Below, one piece after another: positions 47,887 to 54,238 of a stretch of DNA of 54,238 nt (positions are counted from its first letter, which is position 1; every line of letters starts with the position of its first letter). The stretch lies in NCBI GenBank assembly GCA_018398765.1, contig JAHBMJ010004523.1, forward strand, positions 39,823 to 94,060, written 5' to 3'. Made by a program: the position numbers and the translations under genes. Under the pieces are notes generated by a model. The model was not told the origin of the DNA and did not search any database. It saw only the letters and a program-made list of their open reading frames with translations. This DNA is from Chromera velia (Eukaryota; Sar; Chromeraceae).

Positions 47887-48922
47887 GTTGTTAAGTTCCG
47901 ACAAACCTAAGTACCGAAATCTGATACCGACCCCCCGATCCGAAATTTTTCGGTACTTTCGGTACCTTTTTGGTATTTTCGGTACCGGCGTTTTTACATA
48001 TTCTAAACAGGTTTTTAGAACTCTTTACAGACTGTTTATACCCCATTAGGACACTGGAATGCGTGAGTGCGGTCGATGGGACGATGGAGAGGGAGGCAAA
48101 GATGTTCTTGAAGAGGGTGGCAGAGCGATTGAGTGAGAAATGGGGGCAACACGTGAGTAAGACATGCGGCCGGATCCGAGCCCGACTGCAGATTGCCCAC
48201 CTGAAAGCGGCAAGCGCATGCATTCGGGGGACCAAAGGAGTGCAGGGGGAGGGCTGGGAGGAAACAGGAGTAGGCAGTGCACTGGTCATGACTGTGGGGT
48301 AGGAAGTACTTAGCAAATGCTGAAGAAGGCATTCAGATGGAGGAGCGTCAAATATAAGGTCGCATGAGAGAGAGAGCAAGCAGCGAGAGCAGAACCAGGA
48401 CAGAAGGAAGAGATGAAAGACGTATAGGCCAGACGCTAGGAACAAACTTTAAGTCAATGCCCTCCCTCTCAAAGATGACTAGCATAAACTTTTGATGTCT
48501 AATTTGAAGCGCGAAGGGGGGGCGCGCGCCTTGGGCCGCGCATTGTATGTATCTCGTGTATCCTCACATAGATGCAGAACTGCCATCTGAAGCATCACCG
48601 TCTCCTTACATGAATTTTGGGGCTGCACACGTACACCGCCACAAAAAAAATAAGACTGTTGGTCTGAGTCTCTTTTCATGTTATTCCAATCCTTCAATTG
48701 ATCTCTCTCCTCTAACAGTGATCAACACTGGTCATGGTGTATTTTGTTTATTTTGTTTTATGAAGTGTGTTTTAACAGTGTTTAAATGATATTGTAACAT
48801 CAGACTATATGTGATTTTTAAGTTTGAGAGTCATTTAGGTCGGTACCGAAAGATCCGATCCGAAATCCGATACCGACCCCCCCTCTGGTACCGAGATACC
48901 GAAAGTACCGAGACTTAACAAC
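47887..48922. mobile_element. 1.04-kb non-autonomous element with GGTACC-rich ends
   Basis: Ends carry the inverted 10-mer GTTGTTAAGT (47887..47896 and 48913..48922). Each end also has a 23-bp direct repeat, CCGAAATC-T/C-GATACCGACCCCCC (47914..47936 and 48860..48882), within a set of CGGTAC/GTACCG repeats. The interior holds a reverse-transcriptase tail-like frame and AT-rich DNA. No obvious target-site duplication. Confidence 0.6.
48055..48302 (+). pseudogene. Fragment resembling the C-terminal tail of retroelement reverse transcriptases
   Basis: The frame reads [40 protein letters not shown], then [16 protein letters not shown] and a stop at 48302. This matches, from memory of the family, the conserved post-RT tail of many eukaryotic retroelement polyproteins (DG-x-G-x-EA-x-x-FLKRLA ... 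KWG-x-x-x-S ... R-x-x-A-x-x-R-A-x-x-x-CIRG). The polymerase domain itself is absent, so this is a relic. Confidence 0.6.
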
Positions 48923-49630
48923 ACTGACATTGGATAACTATATATAAGTCACATGTAGGCCTGGAGCTGTGATGATGATGATGTGATGTTGAGGGTTAAA
49001 TCCTAGATCCAGCAATGCTAGATCCCAAACCACTAAGAAAGCTTTAAGGACAACCCAGAAAACGTATTCATGGGGGGGGGGGGGAATGAGGAAACCTGCA
49101 TGCCAATCGGATCGATTCGACTCAATCTGTCTGATTGAAATAATGAACTTTTTTGAGATACTCGGCTAGCGCTTTAGAACCGCTTCTGGGCAGGATTGAG
49201 ACACTCGGCAGCTGTGCATGCTAGTAAAGTTTGCAATTGCCAGGGCTTATAGCTCCCGGCTAGCCTAAGGCTCCCGGCCCCCTTCATTTTACAGAATTCT
49301 TACTGCTCTATAACTATAGTTAGTACTAAAAAAAATCAGCATAATTTTTTTTTTCTCTTCTCCGAATTCTCTTTTGTTAATTTAACTTAATTAACTTAAC
49401 TTCAAAGATACTTATTTTACTGGTTATTTTACGAATTCCTTACTATAGACACCTTAGCTAATTAACACTTAAGTGATGACATTTGAAGTTTTTTTTAACT
49501 TTTTGATCGAAACGACAATCTCTTTCTTTTATCATTTCTTTTATCCGTTTTCTTCTTTGTTAATTTTGATACGATAAATATAGTTATTATTCTTTAATGT
49601 ATTCTTTTGTATACTAGTAGTTTCATAGGG
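48923..49630. other. AT-rich DNA with a poly-G run
   Basis: A G13 run lies at 49072-49084; the rest is AT-rich. No gene seen. Confidence 0.6.
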
Positions 49631-50346
49631 TAGAGTTTTCAAGTCATCTTACAAAGTCATTGCTACATTGGCCCACTGCAGGAAGACTGAAGATGTTTCA
49701 TTTTAAAAGTTTTCCCCTAGATTTTTTATTTTTGTTTTTCTGCCCCGATCGGCAAATATTCCAGCTGTGTGCGAAAAGGACACTTACGAACTGCATGCAC
49801 ACACAGCTTCCGAGTCATATCCTTCCATAATATGCAGAAGGAAGAATTCATCAGGGAGTCACCGGCTTCAGAAGCACGCAAAGACAATCCCAGTCAGTCT
49901 GAACTGTACAAGCAATCGCACATGAATCGATCTTGGCCATGACAGCATCGAGAGGAAGTAAATGAGTGAGACCGCCAATGAGACGTACAGCAGGGTCCAT
50001 AAGTTATGCAAGCAACTGGGCAAGCAAACGAAGGCATCACAAGAGGCATCTATCGGTTTTCCTCCTTGTTCATTGATCCTGCCTGACGGTGTGGAATGAA
50101 TGGCCATCTTGACTGGGACGCAAAAAGTTGAAGTCTCCCCCTCAAGCGAAGGATGGAAGGAAAGAAGAGAGAGAGGCAAAGAAGGGCGAAATAGAGGGCA
50201 AACGATGACTCAAGGAAGAGTGAGTGATTCAACGCACACCACTTCCCGGAAAGACCCATCATGGAGTGAATTGGCGGTCATCTCTCTCATGCATGCATGC
50301 GTGCCCTGATTGTTGCAACGCCTGGAATGTCGACATGGATGGAGTC
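49631..50346 (+). repeat. About 0.7-kb dispersed repeat, copy 2
   Basis: Direct copy of 40868..41546. The minus-strand frame in this copy (50179..49868) reads LYVSLAVSLIYFLSMLSWPR. The copies part abruptly after GGATGGAGTC, which marks one repeat edge. Confidence 0.9.
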
Positions 50347-51049
50347 TTGCAAGGAAGGATCGAAAGAAAAAACGAGGACCCGGGAGCAAGGCGGGACGAT
50401 GGGGTGGAAGGACGAGACAGAAAGGGAGGGCATGCATTCATGCATGCATGCAGGGGTTCTCTCGAAGAATCGCAGGAAGAGAGACCCGGTAACGCAGTTA
50501 ACGGTGGAGCTGGAATTCTGCATGCCGCTCCACATAAGGTCGATTGGATGATTCACCACGAGAAAAAGAACGAATTGAAGGAAAGAAAAGGGGACGAAGA
50601 TAAAGGAAAGAAAGGAGGAGACAGCAGAGGAAGATTTCGAGGATCGAGGGAAGTCACGCTGCCTCTTCGAAGAAAATGTACAGTCCGAAGGGGCGAGTGA
50701 GGAAATGAGAGGGTCTCTTTCGTGTGGCTTCGAATTTCCCCGCCCTCATTTTTTCCATTCAAAAAAAAAAAGAAAAGAGTTAGATGGAGACAGAGAGAAA
50801 CAGATGCAGGAAGGAGACGGAAGAACACAAAGAACAGAGAGAGAGAGAGAGAGACATGGAGACGCACAGAGAGACCTGCCTGATGCGTTTCCCCTCCCCC
50901 CTGATCTATCTGTCTGCTTCCCTCACCACCCCTACTGCCATGTGTCTCTTCTCTTCTGTTCTGTTCTCTTGCATCGATGAATGGACAGACCGACAGGCAG
51001 ACCTCGAGGGTCATTCACACCAGTCAAGTCAAGTCATTCGAATGCATGA
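50347..51049. other. Purine-rich region downstream of eIF5
   Basis: Open frames on both strands here are low-complexity Lys/Glu/Arg and look like chance. The part near 51049 is presumably eIF5 3' UTR. A (GA)n run lies at 50837-50855. Confidence 0.5.
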
Positions 51050-53266
51050 TCAGATATCATCAATATCCACATCCTCCTCCCCACTGTCCACTTCCATCTG
51101 AGCAGGGGTCGAGGCGCTGGTCCCCGCCCCGTCTGCCTCAGCCCCGTTTCCAATCTTTGCCCCCCCTCCTCTTGTCCCGAGGGATTTCTTGGCAGGACCA
51201 TTCACCACCCCCGTCTCCTCCTCTTCGTCTTCATCATCCTCGTCGTCATCGTCATCGCTGTCATCGGACTGAGCAGCGAACCACTCCAACAGCGGCTTCA
51301 CCGCTTCGAGACCCTGCAGGTGACCCTCACGGAGGATCTTCTCCTCCTCCTCTGTCACCCCCTCTGCCAGTCTCTCCTTCGTCTCGGCCTCCAACTCCTT
51401 GGAGGTGACGGGCTTGTAGAACTTCATGATCGCCTTCTCGGACAGCACGTCCTCGTCGTACAGCTCCTTCACCACCAGGGACAGGGTGGCAGGGGCCTTC
51501 GGGCCCTTCTGAAATGCGCCCGGGCGGTGGAGGAAGCAGAAGGCTTCCAACGCCTGGAGGAGGGAGTCAGGGGAGAGGGTCTTGTCGACAACCTGAAAGC
51601 ATGAGGAAAGCAAACACGCAAGCAAGCGAAACACCAGTGGACACATATTAACAGAACACAAACATAACATGGCAAAAATAACACTGGACGAACCTTGATA
51701 GAAAGATCAACTGAGGGACAGGTAATTACAAAAAGGCAGGAGAAGAAAACGAATCGGAAAGTGCCGGAGGAACATCGGAAAACTGAAACGGAGACTTTGA
51801 AAAGAGCCACGAACAGAGAGAGGGAGATGATTCGAATTCTTCGCCGTCTTTCCTTGATCAAGGTCTGTGAACACGCAACCACCAGGCCCCTATAGCGACA
51901 GGCACAGAGCCATAGTGTCTACAGGCTTCAAGCACACCCTCAAAGACTCCGAAAGTGAGACAGACTGAGAGACGTAGAGAAAAGCAAAACGACCAACTGA
52001 CTGACTGACCCTCTTCACGAAGTTCATCTTGCTCTTCACGGCCTTGATGGTGAACACGAGCCCCTCCTCGTCTTCCTTCTCCTTCTCACCGTCCTTCGGG
52101 TCAGACCCGAACAGAGCGCAGAGAACGACGAAGAAACGGAGACGGGAATCGAAATCCTGAGCGACCTGGAGGAGACGAACCTCCTGAAAGAATTCGTCCA
52201 CCCCGAGGGAACCGGTGGTGGCAATATACTCTTTGCAGGTGGACTGGATTCGGGCGACGACATCGATGATTTCTGCGGAGGTGAAGCTGAGACGTTCGTT
52301 TGTCATCACCCCCTCATCATCCACTTCTTTGTCTTTCTTGCCCTTCTTCTTTTTCTTTGTGGTACCTTCAGTGGATGCGGCGGCGTGGGTCTCTTCGTCC
52401 CCAGCATCATCGCTTCCCTCGGAGGATGTCTTCTTTGCCTTCTTTTCTTTCTTTTCCTTCTTCTCTTTCTTGTCTTTCTTTGCTTTCTTCTCATCCCCCG
52501 CTGCATCCTCATCCCCTGCCTTATCCTTCTTCTTTTTCTTCTTCTTTGCTTTCTCATCCTCCTCTTCCACGTCGCTCCCATCCCCTAAACCGGCATCGGC
52601 ACGCTGCTTGGCTGCTCTCTCTGCTGCTCTCTCCTCCTTCGTCTTCTTGGACTTCTTGCCCATCGTGCCGTCACTCCCGTCAGGCGGGTTCTTTGCAATG
52701 AACACAGCCAGACGGTGGGCAGAGTCGAGGTCACCACGGTGACCGCAGGCGTTGCACTTGCAAGAAATCATCCCGCCCTTGCTCACAACCAGATCGATCT
52801 CTGGAAGTTCGCAGTTCGGACAGAGGACGTACTTGGCAATGAACTTGTCGAGAATGTCAGCGAGCTCTGCCTGGTTGTGCGCTCCGTTGACAATGGCTTT
52901 CTCCTCCTTATCGAACCAGTTCGACTGGGCGCCAAGCTCACACCCAAACCACTTGGTGGTGTAGGAAGGCGGACGCTTCAGAGAGCGAGCGATGTCGGCC
53001 ATGTTGACGATGTTCGTCTTGATGCCGTTGCCTCGTCCTTCGATCTTGGCCACCAACTTCGGCATCTTGTACCTGCAAATCAAACGAGTCAAATAGAGCG
53101 AGAGATCAGAGACAACGTACAAAAGGACAGGGAAACGAGATGCTGAAACGGTTTTACGAAAACAGAGACTTAGAAAGTTCGAGGCGGCACTCCTCGGGGA
53201 CGTTCAGCGTAGGCCCGGGACTGACCGATAGTTGGGGTCATCCTTGGTCGAGGGAATGTTAATCAT
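51050..53266 (-). CDS. eIF5: Translation initiation factor eIF5
   Basis: Known role: GTPase-activating protein for eIF2 in the 43S/48S complex, needed for start-codon recognition. Exons 53266..53226, 53072..52010 and 51592..51050 give 548 residues. The short first exon (MINIPSTKDDPNYR) supplies the Arg (residue 14) before YKMP that matches the catalytic Arg finger of eIF5. Then come KIEGRGNGIKTNIVNMADIA and WFGCELGAQS, followed by a C4 zinc site (CPNC at 98-101, CNAC at 120-123). A very long Lys/Glu linker (KKKKKKDKAGDEDAAGD) replaces the shorter linker of human eIF5 (431 residues). The C-terminal W2/HEAT part runs through MNFVKR|VVDKTLSPDSLL and KFYKPVTSKELEAETKERLA to EAVKPLLEWFAAQ, with an acidic tail ending EEDVDIDDI, as expected for eIF2-beta and eIF1 binding. 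Splice borders are all GT-AG and in phase. Confidence 0.97.
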
Positions 53267-53468
53267 GTTTGATCTGCAAGAAGATCAGGGGAGAGAGACA
53301 TGAAGAAGGCGGCAAGGAAGGAGAGAAGGATCAAAAACACCATCAGAACAGAACTGACCCAGTTCTAGTATACGCTTTCTCCGTGCCCTATGCTGCAAGC
53401 GTCGCGAATTCTCGACATACACGGTCTGCACACGTGTGAAAGAGGGACTGAACGAGTCGAAAGCGATG

Positions 53469-53918
53469 CTAAAGCGCATAAACAGAATGCTTTCTGAGAA
53501 ACTTTGAGTCAACGAGGTGAAACAAGCACAAGCTTGCTGCAACGTCACGGCTGCAGTCCAAACTTGACAAGAGGCGAAAAACTCCGGTTGCAAACGGAGC
53601 TTCAAGAATCTGAAGAAGTTTTCGCTGATCACAGATGTACTCAAGCAGAGTTTGAAGAGAAGAGCGAAGGATCGAAAGCTTCAAGTCATCAAAGGCTTCT
53701 AGAACGGCTGTTGGATTGAAGGAGGTCACAAAAGCAGGCGGGAGGTCGGGCCACCGCGCGCAAAATTGCTGAAACGTCACCCCTGTCAGTTCAGTTCGAC
53801 CGCGCCGGGTTTCCGCGTGCGCCGCGGCAAGATTTTTTCTCAACTTTGCTATACAGACGGGATACACATGCATGCATACACCCATGCAACTAGTTGGGTG
53901 AGTGCCTCGGGGGGCCAT
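53469..53918 (-). CDS. Low-confidence ORF upstream of eIF5
   Basis: Minus-strand frame with protein-like stretches (TFQQFCARWPDLPPAFVTSF, VLEAFDDLKLSILRSSLQTL). It lies 200 bp before the eIF5 start on the same strand, so it may be a separate gene end, an upstream ORF in the eIF5 leader, or chance. Confidence 0.25.
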   Translation of the reverse strand: MAPRGTHPTSCMGVCMHVYPVCIAKLRKNLAAAHAETRRGRTELTGVTFQQFCARWPDLPPAFVTSFNPTAVLEAFDDLKLSILRSSLQTLLEYICDQRKLLQILEAPFATGVFRLLSSLDCSRDVAASLCLFHLVDSKFLRKHSVYAL

Positions 53919-54238
53919 TTAGGGGGTCGGCCATAATTTGATTGTTGCAAACCATCAGGGGCTTGGGCATGTCTTGCCTGCATCGGCAAGTGGCCGGCGG
54001 GGGCCACGGCAACGCGCGCAAAATGTGCTTTTCGGGACCGCATGCGCGTGGATATATATATAATACATGCAACTCCGTGCGAGTTACTTGAGGGGCACGC
54101 ATCATGACGTACGAGCGCGGATCGAGTTTAAATGCGATCGCGGCTCCGTGCGAGTTGCTTGAGGGGCACATTTTGAAATCAGGGCGACACCGTTGACAGA
54201 CCAACAAACAGACATGCATGCAGACACCGAACCCCCCC
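53919..54238. other. Window end: GC-rich then repeat DNA, ending in poly-C
   Basis: A block with GGCCGGCGGGGGCC, then GCATGCGCG next to TATATATATA, resembles in layout the inverted repeats at 11.47 and 16.95 kb. The last seven bases are C. Confidence 0.5.
54073..54169 (+). repeat. 26-bp direct repeat, period 71 bp
   Basis: CTCCGTGCGAGTTACTTG then AGGGGCAC at 54073 recurs at 54144 with one A-to-G change. Confidence 0.85.

Overview
The window is nuclear DNA of a unicellular eukaryote, read from a draft assembly. Coding sequence is broken by many introns with ordinary GT...AG borders. Exons on both strands join in a consistent reading phase, and intergenic DNA is full of microsatellites and degenerate repeats. 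Proteins are rich in Ser, Gly and Lys/Glu low complexity. A cytosolic carboxypeptidase, an SLC35B1-like ER nucleotide-sugar carrier, an intron-containing eIF5 and a degenerate EF-hand suggest a protist. Frequent GCATGC motifs and the base composition would fit a chromerid or coccidian-like alveolate (Chromera velia would be my first guess), but I cannot prove this from sequence alone.

Layout. 1-7.6 kb: 3'-truncated large minus-strand gene of unknown function with a degenerate EF-hand. 8-11.4 kb: non-coding, with a (GA)n tract showing an exact 32-bp higher-order period (10.03-10.29 kb) and a cluster of GTAACC/GGTTAC hexamers (10.5-11.06 kb). 11.467-16.960 kb: a 5.5-kb interval bounded by 40-bp inverted repeats (37/40 identical). 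It carries a decayed plus-strand ORF, a small three-exon plus-strand gene and a minus-strand multi-exon CxxC zinc-finger gene with in-frame stops; it is probably an undescribed DNA transposon. 17.7-25.4 kb: an 11-exon cytosolic carboxypeptidase (CCP/Nna1, M14) gene with all catalytic residues and a ~500-residue low-complexity insertion inside the catalytic domain. 25.4-32.4 kb: repeat-rich, including a 511-bp direct repeat pair and weak exon candidates. 32.5-33.7 kb: intronless SLC35B1-like transporter (minus). 34.0 kb: tRNA-Ser(GCU). 35.0-39.3 kb: one or two unrecognised intron-rich plus-strand genes. 42.6-44.2 kb: 3' exons of an unrecognised minus-strand gene. 46.3-46.8 kb: small two-exon plus-strand gene. 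47.9-48.9 kb: 1-kb repeat element with GGTACC-rich ends and a fragment resembling the C-terminal tail of reverse transcriptases. 40.9-41.5 and 49.6-50.3 kb: a second long direct repeat pair. 51.05-53.27 kb: eIF5 (minus, three exons).

The recognised genes are housekeeping or cytoskeletal (eIF5 in start-codon selection, SLC35B1 in ER nucleotide exchange, CCP in tubulin de-glutamylation, tRNA-Ser in translation) and do not form one pathway. The most unusual material is in the mobile and repetitive fraction. Both contig ends and both N gaps lie in poly-G/poly-C runs, so gene models touching them are provisional.
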